64,000 nucleotides of DNA from Mycobacteroides chelonae (GTDB lineage: Bacteria; Actinomycetota; Actinomycetes; Mycobacteriales; Mycobacteriaceae): NCBI RefSeq assembly GCF_016767715.1, contig NZ_CP050145.1, forward strand, positions 1,302,001 to 1,366,000, written 5' to 3'. Below the pieces are notes generated by a model, which was given only the letters and a program-made list of their open reading frames with translations, did no database searches and was not told the origin of the DNA. Positions 8,079 to 15,862 of the stretch are shown here, piece after piece. Made by a program: the position numbers and the translations under genes. Positions within the stretch are counted from its first letter, which is position 1. Each line of letters starts with the position of its first letter.

Positions 8079-8881
8079 AGCCGCACCGACGCCAACGTGC
8101 CCGGTGCCGCCGAGTTGTTGGAGAACTCGAAGAGCCCGACTCCGCGCCGATCACCCAGATGCACGGTGGCCGACACCGAGGAGCCCGCGGCCAGCAGCTT
8201 GTTAACGGTCAATGAACTTGTTGCCGAGACAAACTCGGCCAGCGATGCGTCGGTAACGCCGTCCAGGGAGAGGGAGGCGTCGGGGGAGAGCAGCCGGGTG
8301 ACCGTCGGGACGTCCCGGGCAGCCAGGGCGCCCGCCAGTTCCTGGACGCGCTGCTTGCCTGTCTCGCGAACGCCCTTGAGGCCGCGCATGAACCCCAGTA
8401 CCCCGTTGAGCCCCTGGTTCTTCAGCAGCTGCGGTCCCAGCTTCGCGCTCGCCAGTAGCCCGTCGCTACCGGCGCCCAACAGCTGGCCGATCATGGCGCG
8501 CAATTCCCAGAACGCGAACAACCGATCGATCTTGAGCGATGCGGCCGGCCCGTCCTCCACCACGTCATAGCGCAGGTGCATCGGGATGTGCATGGTGACG
8601 CCGGTCGACATCGTGGTGTGAATGGTCAGATCGCGCAGCACCGACATCCCGGCAACCACATCGTTTTCGACCTCGAACACGATGGTGTTGGGCGCGATGA
8701 AGGTGTCGTAGAACTTGCTGATCGCGGCCTCACCGATATGAGGCCGCGAACCCACCGGGTCGTTGACCTGGCCGTAGGTGGCGAAGAGGCCGACCCAGCT
8801 GTCCTTGTCGTGTGCACCGACAGCTGCGGGCGACGCCTGAACGGTCGCCAGCAGCTCGTCGGCGAATGGTGCGCTGGACAC
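8069..8881 (-). CDS. NTF2/SnoaL-like protein, possibly two-domain
   Basis: A 270-residue cytosolic protein, starting at GTG (8879-8881). The first half (FYDTFIAPNTIVFEVENDVV, then HIPMHLRYDVV) has the layout of a ketosteroid isomerase/SnoaL alpha+beta barrel. The second half (about 180-270: VQELAGALAARDVPTVTRLL) looks like a second, degenerate copy of the same fold. Such folds bind small hydrophobic molecules or act as isomerases/hydrolases; the substrate is not evident. It starts 4 bp after the stop of tpx, so the two are co-transcribed. Confidence 0.65.
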   Translation of the reverse strand: MSSAPFADELLATVQASPAAVGAHDKDSWVGLFATYGQVNDPVGSRPHIGEAAISKFYDTFIAPNTIVFEVENDVVAGMSVLRDLTIHTTMSTGVTMHIPMHLRYDVVEDGPAASLKIDRLFAFWELRAMIGQLLGAGSDGLLASAKLGPQLLKNQGLNGVLGFMRGLKGVRETGKQRVQELAGALAARDVPTVTRLLSPDASLSLDGVTDASLAEFVSATSSLTVNKLLAAGSSVSATVHLGDRRGVGLFEFSNNSAAPGTLASVRLYF

Positions 8882-8885
8882 CGGT

Positions 8886-9380
8886 TTAGGACAGTGCCCC
8901 GAGCACCGCGTCGTAGTCGGGCTCCTGCGCGATCTCGGGCACCAGCTCGGTGTAGGCGACGTTGCCGTCGGCGCCGATCACGACGATCGCGCGGCCCAGC
9001 AGCCCGGTCATCGGGCCGTCGGCGATGGTGATGCCGAAGTCCTCACCGAACGCGCTGCGGAATGCCGAGGCGGTGCCCACGTTCTCGATGCCCTCGGCGC
9101 CGCAGAAACGCTTCTGGGCAAACGGCAGGTCCTTGGACACGCACAGCACCGGCGCGCCCGCTTCGGCGGCACGCTGGTTGAAGGTCCGCACGCTGGTCTG
9201 GCAGACGGGGGTGTCGATCGAAGGAAAGATGTTGAGGATCACCGGCTTATCCCGGTACTGATCGCTGGTCACAGGGCCGAGATCGGCGCCTACCAGCTCA
9301 AATGCCGGGGCAGGAGAGCCGACAGCGGGAAGCTCGCCGACCGTGTTGATGGGGTTTCCGCGCAACGTGATCTGTGCCAT
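8886..9380 (-). CDS. tpx: Thiol peroxidase Tpx
   Basis: A 164-residue atypical 2-Cys peroxiredoxin that reduces hydrogen peroxide and organic or lipid hydroperoxides in the cytosol, using thioredoxin. The peroxidatic Cys is in SIDTPVCQTSVRTF (about residue 60) and the resolving Cys in KRFCGAEG (about 93), the Tpx spacing. The start MAQITLRGNP is at 9380; the frame stays open upstream, but that part has no Tpx homology and overlaps the divergent methyltransferase. Length agrees with the family (about 165). It is co-transcribed with the downstream NTF2-like gene. Confidence 0.93.
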   Translation of the reverse strand: MAQITLRGNPINTVGELPAVGSPAPAFELVGADLGPVTSDQYRDKPVILNIFPSIDTPVCQTSVRTFNQRAAEAGAPVLCVSKDLPFAQKRFCGAEGIENVGTASAFRSAFGEDFGITIADGPMTGLLGRAIVVIGADGNVAYTELVPEIAQEPDYDAVLGALS

Positions 9381-9437
9381 GGGTCCAGTGTTCCAGAGTT
9401 CGTGTGCTGTTTGCATCAGCGGGGTTAGGTTGGAGGC

Positions 9438-10082
9438 ATGACGACGCCCGTCAGCTTCGATAACCGGTTCTTCTCGGCAACGTGGTCCGCCATCGCGCGG
9501 CGCGAACCTCCAGAGATCAAGGAGCTGCGCGCCGAGAATCTGCGGGGCCTGACCGGACGCGTCCTGGAGGTGGGCGCGGGCACCGGCTCGAACTTCTCGC
9601 TGTACCCGAACACCGTGACGTCGGTGACGGCCCTGGAACCCGAATCCGGGCTGCGTCCGCAGGCCGAGGATGCGGCCGCTGCCGCTGCGATCCCGGTGAC
9701 GGTGACCGCCGGCGTGTTCGAGGATCTCACCGTCACCGGCGAGGACCGATTCGATGCGGTGGTGTGCTCGCTGGTGTTGTGTTCGGTCGGTGACCCCGAT
9801 CGTGCCGCCGCGCAGGCATTCGAAGTGCTCAAGCCCGGCGGTGAGGTGCGTTTCTTTGAGCACGTCGCCCACGGGGGCGCGCTCGGAGTGGCTCAGCGCG
9901 TGGTCGACGCGACGTTCTGGCCCCGATTGTTCGGGAATTGCCATACGCACCGCGACACGCTGGCAGCGCTCGAGCGGGCCGGGTTCCAGATCGAGGAACG
10001 GCGCGACGACTGGCTGAAGATATTCGGAATCCCGATGCCGTCCTCGTCGATCGTGATCGGCCGCGCGGTCAAACCCGCGTAG
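9438..10082 (+). CDS. Class I SAM-dependent methyltransferase
   Basis: A 214-residue methyltransferase with SAM-binding motif I (VLEVGAGTGSNFSLYP, about residues 39-54), the acidic residue after strand 2 (ALEPE) and a post-motif segment VVCSLVLCSVGDPD. The C-terminal part (FFEHVAHGG, FWPRLFGNCHTHRDT) resembles UbiE/phospholipid N-methyltransferase-like proteins and METTL7-type enzymes. Small-molecule or lipid methylation is likely, but the acceptor is unknown. It is divergent from tpx, with its start 57 bp away. Confidence 0.85.
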   Translation: MTTPVSFDNRFFSATWSAIARREPPEIKELRAENLRGLTGRVLEVGAGTGSNFSLYPNTVTSVTALEPESGLRPQAEDAAAAAAIPVTVTAGVFEDLTVTGEDRFDAVVCSLVLCSVGDPDRAAAQAFEVLKPGGEVRFFEHVAHGGALGVAQRVVDATFWPRLFGNCHTHRDTLAALERAGFQIEERRDDWLKIFGIPMPSSSIVIGRAVKPA

Positions 10083-10109
10083 TGCAGACGCGCTGGGAGC
10101 GCCCGCGGA

Positions 10110-10919
10110 TCAACCGAATTCGACGACCGTCATCGCCGGCCTGATCCGGTCAGAGAACGGCAGGTCGTAGAACAGGGGCGTGGCCAGCTTCAGGAAGTTT
10201 CCACGTCCGGGAGGCATCCGCACCTCACGCACCGTGCGCACGCCGTCAAGGGCCCGTAGCTGTCCGTATTGGTGCGCGGTGAAGGAGAACGGCATGGGCG
10301 GCACCGTGTAGTGCTCGCTGAGCTTCCAGCCGCGCCGCTGCGAATAGACGCTCATCAACCAGGGGATGGTGTCGAAGACCATCCACCCGCCGGGAAAGCG
10401 CTTAGCGCAGGCGGCGATGAGGTCGAACACCACATCGCGCTCCAGGTACATAAACAGCCCCTCGGCGGTGATCAGGACGCCGTTGGAGTCGTCGACCTGG
10501 TCCATCCAGGAGTGCTCGAGTGCGGACTGCGCGATGTAGCGGAGCCGATCAGAGGGCGGAAGCAACTGCTGACGCAACCGCACGATGGGTTCCAGGTCGA
10601 CGGACAACCAGTTCAGCTCGCCGTTGTCGATGCGCCAGAAACTGGTCTGCAGACCCTCGGCCAGCGCCACCACCGTGGCACGTGGGTGAGCCGCGAGATA
10701 GTCGTTGGAAATGTTGTCAAAGGTCAACGCCCGCAGCGCGATTCCCTGGTGGGTGCGACCAAAGTGGTGGTAGTCGTAATCGAGGCTGTCGCGCAGCACG
10801 ATAGCCATCGGGTCCTCAAGAACGCCGTCGGGCCGGTTCGCCTCGGTGGCCCGCTGATTCAGCGTGATGAGCGCGGTCTCCGACACCCCGTCGAGGTGGC
10901 GGGCATCAATGGCAGCCAT
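10110..10919 (-). CDS. Leucine carboxyl methyltransferase-family enzyme (first of two)
   Basis: A 269-residue member of the LCMT/PPM1-like, TIGR00027-type SAM-dependent methyltransferases that are expanded in mycobacteria. Visible features are LITLNQRATEANRPDGVLED near the N-terminus, the YDYHHFGRTHQGIALRAL block, VVALAEGLQTSFWR for SAM binding, and ITAEGLFMYLERDVV. The start is the ATG at 10919; the upstream open frame overlaps the DUF1697 gene and is not counted. A close relative lies at 11457-12305 beyond a DUF1697 gene. The substrate is unknown; in the wider family it is a carboxyl or hydroxyl group. Confidence 0.88.
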   Translation of the reverse strand: MAAIDARHLDGVSETALITLNQRATEANRPDGVLEDPMAIVLRDSLDYDYHHFGRTHQGIALRALTFDNISNDYLAAHPRATVVALAEGLQTSFWRIDNGELNWLSVDLEPIVRLRQQLLPPSDRLRYIAQSALEHSWMDQVDDSNGVLITAEGLFMYLERDVVFDLIAACAKRFPGGWMVFDTIPWLMSVYSQRRGWKLSEHYTVPPMPFSFTAHQYGQLRALDGVRTVREVRMPPGRGNFLKLATPLFYDLPFSDRIRPAMTVVEFG

Positions 10920-10932
10920 GCCAGCCACAGTA

Positions 10933-11454
10933 CTAGCGAACGAGTTTGTGCAACGTCCGCAGGTTGCGGGTGGTCGTCGTCGACTTGTACCGCTTCTTGC
11001 CCATCGTCTTACCGACGGGGCTGGCCAGGGTCTGCGACTTGGGCACCTGCCAATACAGCACGCCATCACCGGCGGCGATGCGTTCACTGTCATCGAGCTC
11101 GCCGCCAAGGGCTGCCAGTTCGGTGAGCACCGCAGGGTCGCTGCAGAACATCACGTAGGAGTGCACGTCCTCGATATCAGGCTCCCACGGGAACGCATCG
11201 ATGATGCGGCCGACCGTGTCCAGGTCGTACACCAGCACCCAGGCCTCGTAACCGAAGCGATCGCCGAGTACCCGCTGTAGCCGTTCCTTGACCGCGGAGG
11301 CGGTATCGCTAGAGTCCAGCAGCACATTGCCGCTGGCGAGAATTGTTGTCACACCAGCGAATCCATCAGCGGTGAGGGCGTCGCGGACATCGGCCATCTT
11401 CATGGTGATGCCACCAACGTTCACTCCGCGCAGCAGGGCGGCGTACCTGGTCAC
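10933..11454 (-). CDS. DUF1697 protein
   Basis: A 173-residue protein opening MTRYAALLRGVNVGG, the signature of DUF1697, followed by TTILASGNVLLDSS and a basic C-terminus (KTMGKKRYKSTTTTRNLRTL). The fold is a small alpha/beta domain of unknown function. It is 13 bp upstream of one LCMT-family methyltransferase gene and starts 2 bp after the stop of another, so three genes probably form one minus-strand operon. Confidence 0.85.
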   Translation of the reverse strand: MTRYAALLRGVNVGGITMKMADVRDALTADGFAGVTTILASGNVLLDSSDTASAVKERLQRVLGDRFGYEAWVLVYDLDTVGRIIDAFPWEPDIEDVHSYVMFCSDPAVLTELAALGGELDDSERIAAGDGVLYWQVPKSQTLASPVGKTMGKKRYKSTTTTRNLRTLHKLVR

Positions 11455-11456
11455 GG

Positions 11457-12305
11457 CTATCCGAACTGCAGCAGCGTCATGGAGGGACGTGTCCGGCGCA
11501 GAAATCCACGATCAAGGCGCTTGGAGTTGACGAACTTCCAGAGACCACGGCCGGGCTGCAGCGGTATGTCGACGGCGGCCACCACTCCCGGAATTGACGT
11601 CAGGGCCTCGCCTTCGTCGGGAGTCAGCGCGAACGGCATCGGCGGGGCCACATAGCGGTCCGACAACCTGAGCCCCTGCAGGGTGCGCCTGCTGAACCAG
11701 TGCGGAATGTTGTCGAACATCATCTGGCCACCGGGAAAACGCTTGGCGCAGGCCTCGATCAGCCCCAGAGATTCCTCCGGCTGCAGGTACATAAGTAGGC
11801 CCTCGGCTGTGATGAACGCGCCCTCTGAGGCGTCGACCCGATCGATCCAACTCAGGTCCAGGGCCGACTGTGCCAGCCCGACGATCCGCTGGTTCTCCGG
11901 CAGTAGTTTGTTGCGCAGTTCCATCACCGGCGGCAGATCAACTGAGTACCAAGTGAATTGGGCTGTGGGTTCGGCGCCGCCAAGGCGCCAGAAGCTGGTC
12001 TGCAGGCCCTCGGCAAGTGCGACGATCGCTGCCCGGGGATGCGTCGCCAGATACACACGTGCCTGCGTGTCGAAGGCCAGTGCCCGCAGCCCGTGCGATT
12101 GCGACGGGCGCCCGAACTTGCGGTAGTCGTACTCGATGGCATCGAAGAGTTCCGCGGCCAGCGGATCCTTGATCACACCGTCCGGCCGCTTGGCTTCGGT
12201 TCCGCGGTTGTGCAGAGTCCACAGGGTGGTAGCCGAGACGCCCTCCAGGCTGTCTCCGCTGATCCTCGATGAGCCGCTGGGGCGAAGAGCATCAGACTCG
12301 GTCAT
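11457..12305 (-). CDS. Leucine carboxyl methyltransferase-family enzyme (second of two)
   Basis: A 282-residue paralogue of the protein at 10110-10919, sharing the same blocks: LHNRGTEAKRPDGVIKDPLA, YDYRKFGRPSQSHGLRALAF, AIVALAEGLQTSFWRLGG, and ITAEGLLMYLQPEESL. The start at 12305 (MTESDALRPSG) is the first ATG before homology begins. It is probably the first gene of the three-gene operon reading to 10110. The pairwise similarity suggests an old tandem duplication separated by the DUF1697 gene. Confidence 0.88.
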   Translation of the reverse strand: MTESDALRPSGSSRISGDSLEGVSATTLWTLHNRGTEAKRPDGVIKDPLAAELFDAIEYDYRKFGRPSQSHGLRALAFDTQARVYLATHPRAAIVALAEGLQTSFWRLGGAEPTAQFTWYSVDLPPVMELRNKLLPENQRIVGLAQSALDLSWIDRVDASEGAFITAEGLLMYLQPEESLGLIEACAKRFPGGQMMFDNIPHWFSRRTLQGLRLSDRYVAPPMPFALTPDEGEALTSIPGVVAAVDIPLQPGRGLWKFVNSKRLDRGFLRRTRPSMTLLQFG

Positions 12306-12365
12306 GACGCTGATGCTAGTGAAATGGGGCGACGATAGGACTGCCCCTTGGTTAGGCTGACCGGT

Positions 12366-12551
12366 ATGACCGAATCGAAGGCGGGCGGAGACTCGGCCGC
12401 GGATGATGCCAAGCGCAAGTTCCGCGAGGCCCTTGACCGCAAGAACAACAAGGCCAACGCCGCCGCCGACCACAAGGACACCGCAAGGAAGCCGACCCAT
12501 GCACATGGCCGGGCCGGCTCGCATCGCGAATTCCGCCGTAAGAGCGGTTAA
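12366..12551 (+). CDS. DUF5302-like small basic protein
   Basis: A 61-residue highly charged protein (MTESKAGGDSAADDAKRKFR, ending GRAGSHREFRRKSG), conserved in actinobacteria as DUF5302. Lys/Arg-rich, Ala-rich and probably disordered. It is preceded by a divergent methyltransferase, and its stop overlaps the stop of the convergent acyltransferase gene by 4 bp (TTAA). Function unknown. Confidence 0.75.
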   Translation: MTESKAGGDSAADDAKRKFREALDRKNNKANAAADHKDTARKPTHAHGRAGSHREFRRKSG

Positions 12552-13849
12552 GCCACTCGCCTCTGGCTGGCCAGTGACCGGGCGATGATCAGCCCGGCCA
12601 GCACCACCACCCAGCACACGAGGCCAAAGCCCTTGAGCCCCCACACCACTGACGCCAGGGTGAACCCGCCGGCGGCCATCAGCGCTACCCCGACGGCCGC
12701 GCTGCGCACACCGGGATGCGCGACGTAGCCGCCGTCCCAGCCGGGCAAGGGGTTGTTCTCCAGCGGCCGCAGGGCCAGGAAGAGGCCCGTCACCAGGATG
12801 GTCATCGTCACCACCTGAAGCACTGACAAGAAGACGAAATTCGTTGCCGTGGTGTCGTATCGGGGGAATCCCAGGAAATCGAACACCAGGTGCATGCCCA
12901 GCAGCGCGGGCATGTGCCAGAGGTACAGCGTCATCGCGCCCGAGTTGCCGATGGCCACGGCCCACCAGACCCGTGGGCGCTGAGCCCATCGATTGATGGC
13001 AGGCATCGCTGCGATGGCCAATGCCGACAGGACGATCGCGTGCCCGGCCAACACCAGCGACGGCGGGATCATGTTCGGCACCTTCTGGCCGGCCACCCCG
13101 ACCAGGCTGATGGTGTACGGGCCGAATGTCACCAGCGCGATGTTGATCGCGAAAACAGCTGCGGCGAGTATCAGCGCCGCCTTCTGGGTGATCAGCTGCC
13201 GGCGGTACCCCACGCCTAGAACCGCCGGCAGCAGCCACACCACGAAGTTCACGTATCCGATGCCGGCGGGAGCCCCCAGCCCCAGCCGCAGCACGTCAAC
13301 TGCCGCGATACCCAGATAGATCCCGGCCAGCGCGCCGAGCATGCTCCGCGCGGTCGTGATGCGGGCAAGCAGCGGAACCGCCGCTAGCACCAGCACGTAG
13401 GCGCCCAGGAACCACAGGAGCTGGGTGCTTACCCCCGCGACCGGCTCGTATACGTGCAGCGGCAGGATCTGCCGGAGAATCAGCAGCGCCACCGCCCAGA
13501 AGCCCAGGTAGTAGAACACCGGGCGGTACAGGCGGGTGCAGCGGTGCATGAGCCAGGATCCCCAGCTGGTTCCGGGCTTCCAGGAGCCCACGCTCGCGGC
13601 AACCCCGGCGAAGAAGAACAGCGGCATGATCTGGAAAACCCAGGTGAGTGCCTGGAAAACGGGGCGACCGTTGAGCAGGTTGCCCCACAACAACACGCCG
13701 TTGTCGATGGCGCTCACCGCCATGACGGTGTGCCCGAGGACCACGCCGACCAGCGACACGATCCGGATCACGTCGAGTGCGCGGTCGCGCGTTGCCGCCG
13801 TGGCGGCGCCCACCTCATCGGCGGTGGGCAGGCCCAGAGTCATCGTCAT
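12548..13849 (-). CDS. Acyltransferase-3 family membrane protein
   Basis: A 433-residue integral membrane protein with about ten helices. The N-terminal RALDVIRIVSLVGVVLGHTV carries the R-x-x-D-x-x-R and catalytic-type His arrangement of acyltransferase family 3, which O-acylates envelope sugars or lipids. Other blocks are FQIMPLFFFAGVAAS and RRCTRLYRP-like HRCTRLYRPVFYYLG. The gene stands alone on its strand. The acceptor is unknown; trehalose, glycopeptidolipid or PIM sugars are possible in a mycobacterium. Met3 gives an alternative start two codons later. Confidence 0.85.
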   Translation of the reverse strand: MTMTLGLPTADEVGAATAATRDRALDVIRIVSLVGVVLGHTVMAVSAIDNGVLLWGNLLNGRPVFQALTWVFQIMPLFFFAGVAASVGSWKPGTSWGSWLMHRCTRLYRPVFYYLGFWAVALLILRQILPLHVYEPVAGVSTQLLWFLGAYVLVLAAVPLLARITTARSMLGALAGIYLGIAAVDVLRLGLGAPAGIGYVNFVVWLLPAVLGVGYRRQLITQKAALILAAAVFAINIALVTFGPYTISLVGVAGQKVPNMIPPSLVLAGHAIVLSALAIAAMPAINRWAQRPRVWWAVAIGNSGAMTLYLWHMPALLGMHLVFDFLGFPRYDTTATNFVFLSVLQVVTMTILVTGLFLALRPLENNPLPGWDGGYVAHPGVRSAAVGVALMAAGGFTLASVVWGLKGFGLVCWVVVLAGLIIARSLASQRRVA

Positions 13850-13938
13850 GCACCTAGCGTCGCCGAGTGCCGATCACCGACACAGCGCGTCGCTACGCGA
13901 TCTCGCTAGGTAGTTTCCCCTGGGCCCGCCGCGTAGGA

Positions 13939-14397
13939 CTAGCCGCCGAGCGCGGCGATGAGGTCCTTGATCTTGGCGGCCTCGTCCTCGGTGACCTGCT
14001 CCTCGGACTCGACCGCCGTCAGGAAGCCGACCTTGAGGCCTGCGCCATTGGCGGTTTCCTGTGCGGTGAGCCGGGCGCGCCGACGTGCGGTGTACAGACG
14101 CTGGCCCAGCGTTGCGCTGGGGCTGTTGGCCGCATCCTTCATCAGATCGTCGTAGCGATGGCGCACCCCGCTCAGCGCGACGATCACCGACGGCGTCACG
14201 CGGCTGCGGCCGGCGGCCTTCGAGATCGCGCCCTCAAGCTTGCGCAGTCCGCTCAGGACGACGGCGACGCGTTCGCCGTATTCGGCGTCGTTGGGTTCGG
14301 GCAGGGTGTCGATGGCGGAGGCGTACATGTGCACCGCCGCATCGACGAGGCTGACAATGACTGGGGCTTCGCCGTCATCCGGCACGACTTCAGGCAC
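13939..14397 (-). CDS. XRE-like helix-turn-helix protein
   Basis: A protein of about 152 residues. Its C-terminal 60 residues (LGQRLYTARRRARLTAQETA followed by GAGLKVGFLTAVESEE) form a Cro/XRE-like helix-turn-helix. The N-terminal part (IVSLVDAAVHMYASAIDTLP) is helical. I chose the GTG at 14397 because AGAAGGAG lies 10 nt upstream; the frame is open to 14487, but the extra residues look unconserved. A small transcriptional regulator of unknown target. It reads away from the MFS gene (stop at 14610) with about 210 bp between. Confidence 0.65.
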   Translation of the reverse strand: MPEVVPDDGEAPVIVSLVDAAVHMYASAIDTLPEPNDAEYGERVAVVLSGLRKLEGAISKAAGRSRVTPSVIVALSGVRHRYDDLMKDAANSPSATLGQRLYTARRRARLTAQETANGAGLKVGFLTAVESEEQVTEDEAAKIKDLIAALGG

Positions 14398-14609
14398 GAC
14401 CCATCGACTCCTTCTGAAAAGACCGGTAATGACCCCGAAGTAGGCGGGGGTCGCCGACAACTTAGCGCCGATCCACAGCCCGGACAACCCCTATCGGATG
14501 AACGATTTCTGATCCGAGTGTCTAGGCGGGGGTGTGCGAACTGTGCTGTGCTACCAACCTTTTCGGCAGTACAGCTGTGGTCATGGGGTGTGGGGGCAAC
14601 AGATCTTGA
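14398..14609. other. Intergenic region upstream of the HTH gene
   Basis: About 210 bp. It contains the ribosome binding site of the HTH gene (near 14408-14415) and probably its promoter, plus the 3' flank of the MFS transporter gene. I see no strong hairpin, RNA gene or small coding sequence here. Confidence 0.4.
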
Positions 14610-15818
14610 TTAGCCGGTGCTCACCGGTGCGTCCGGTTCCACCCGGCGCGGGCGTTCTTGCCAGATGACGGCGATCAGGCACAGCGCGGCCAGGGCGGCC
14701 ACGGCGAGTGCGAACGTGACGCCCGCGGTGCGCAGTCCCCATGCTTGGGCGGCCAGGCCCTCGCCGATGACCGGTAGCGCGATTCCCACATAGGCGACCA
14801 CGAAGTAGCTGGAGGTCACTTCGGCACGGTTGTCCTCGGGGGTCCGGTCGGCGATGGAGGCGAGTCCGCGGCTGAAGCTGATGCCCTGTCCGATGCCCAC
14901 CACGACGGCGCTGGCCAGATACCAGGGCAGTGACGAGGTATGCAGGGCCACCACAACGAGCAGCATCCCGGTCAGCAGGATGGCGCAGCCAAGGATCAGC
15001 GCTTTGGCGGCCGGTACCTGCCGGACGAGAATCTGTGCCACACAAGAAGATCCGAAAGTCAGGAAGACACTTGCCCCGGCCACCGCGTGGTTGTCGATGC
15101 CGAGTACCCCGGACAGGAACCCGGGTGCCACCGCCGTGAAGGATCCGAGTGCCGCGAATCCCGCGAATCCCGCCGTCGCTGCTGCCGCGAATGTCACCCG
15201 GACCTCGGGAGGCAGCGAAAGGCGTTGCACACCAAGTTTTCCGTGCCGCGGTGCGGTCTCGGGTGCCAAGAGCAGCGCGACCACGGCGATCGACACAAGT
15301 CCGATATGAACGATGAAGGCCAGATGTGTGGGCCAGGGTGCGTACTGAACGAGAACACCGGCCACCAAGGGGCCCAATCCAAGGCCGCCGGTGTTGGCGA
15401 TGGTGGCCACGGCGGCGGCCCGTCCCCGCCATTGCTCGGGTGCTGCCTCGATGACGGCGACGGTAGCGGCACCGGTGAAAAACCCTGCGGACAGTCCCGA
15501 GACGATGCGCGCGACCAGCAGCAGCGGAACCGAGTCGACGAACAGGAAGATGACCGAGCTGAGGATGGCGAACCCGGCTCCGGTCAGCAACAGTGGACGA
15601 CGGCCGAGAACATCGGACCAGCCGCCGAACATCAGCAGCGCGAACAGCACGCCTGCGGCATAGGTGGCATAGACGACCGTGGTGGTGAGCACGGAAAAAT
15701 GCATCTGCTGCGAGTACAACGCGTACATGGGAGTCGGCATTGTGGTGCCGATCATGACCGCCGAGAAGCTGAACGCCAGCAGGATGAACGCGGCTGAGCG
15801 GCGCAAGCGAGCAATCAC
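14610..15818 (-). CDS. Major facilitator superfamily transporter
   Basis: A 402-residue, 12-helix MFS protein. The first helix leads to GTTMPTPMYALYSQQMHFSV, and the loop 2-3 motif is FGGWSDVLGRRPLLLTGAGF, the canonical G-x3-D-x-x-G-R-R of drug/sugar exporters. The GTG at 15816-15818 is the start. YGADYGFS-type oligosaccharide motifs are absent; drug or metabolite efflux is the usual role of this subfamily. There is no adjacent regulator other than the HTH gene downstream. Substrate unknown. Confidence 0.88.
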   Translation of the reverse strand: MIARLRRSAAFILLAFSFSAVMIGTTMPTPMYALYSQQMHFSVLTTTVVYATYAAGVLFALLMFGGWSDVLGRRPLLLTGAGFAILSSVIFLFVDSVPLLLVARIVSGLSAGFFTGAATVAVIEAAPEQWRGRAAAVATIANTGGLGLGPLVAGVLVQYAPWPTHLAFIVHIGLVSIAVVALLLAPETAPRHGKLGVQRLSLPPEVRVTFAAAATAGFAGFAALGSFTAVAPGFLSGVLGIDNHAVAGASVFLTFGSSCVAQILVRQVPAAKALILGCAILLTGMLLVVVALHTSSLPWYLASAVVVGIGQGISFSRGLASIADRTPEDNRAEVTSSYFVVAYVGIALPVIGEGLAAQAWGLRTAGVTFALAVAALAALCLIAVIWQERPRRVEPDAPVSTG

Positions 15819-15862
15819 AACCCAATGTAAGTCACGGGCGGGGCTGTCTCATTCCGCCACGA

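Noticed and set aside
8886..9950. A 354-codon reading of tpx
   Set aside because: The first 190 residues are antisense to a clear SAM-dependent methyltransferase; Tpx homology starts at 9380 and the remaining length equals the family norm.
11457..13238. A long minus-strand frame extending the second LCMT-family gene upstream by about 310 codons
   Set aside because: The added part overlaps the acyltransferase gene on the same strand in another frame, and the methyltransferase family sequence begins at 12305.
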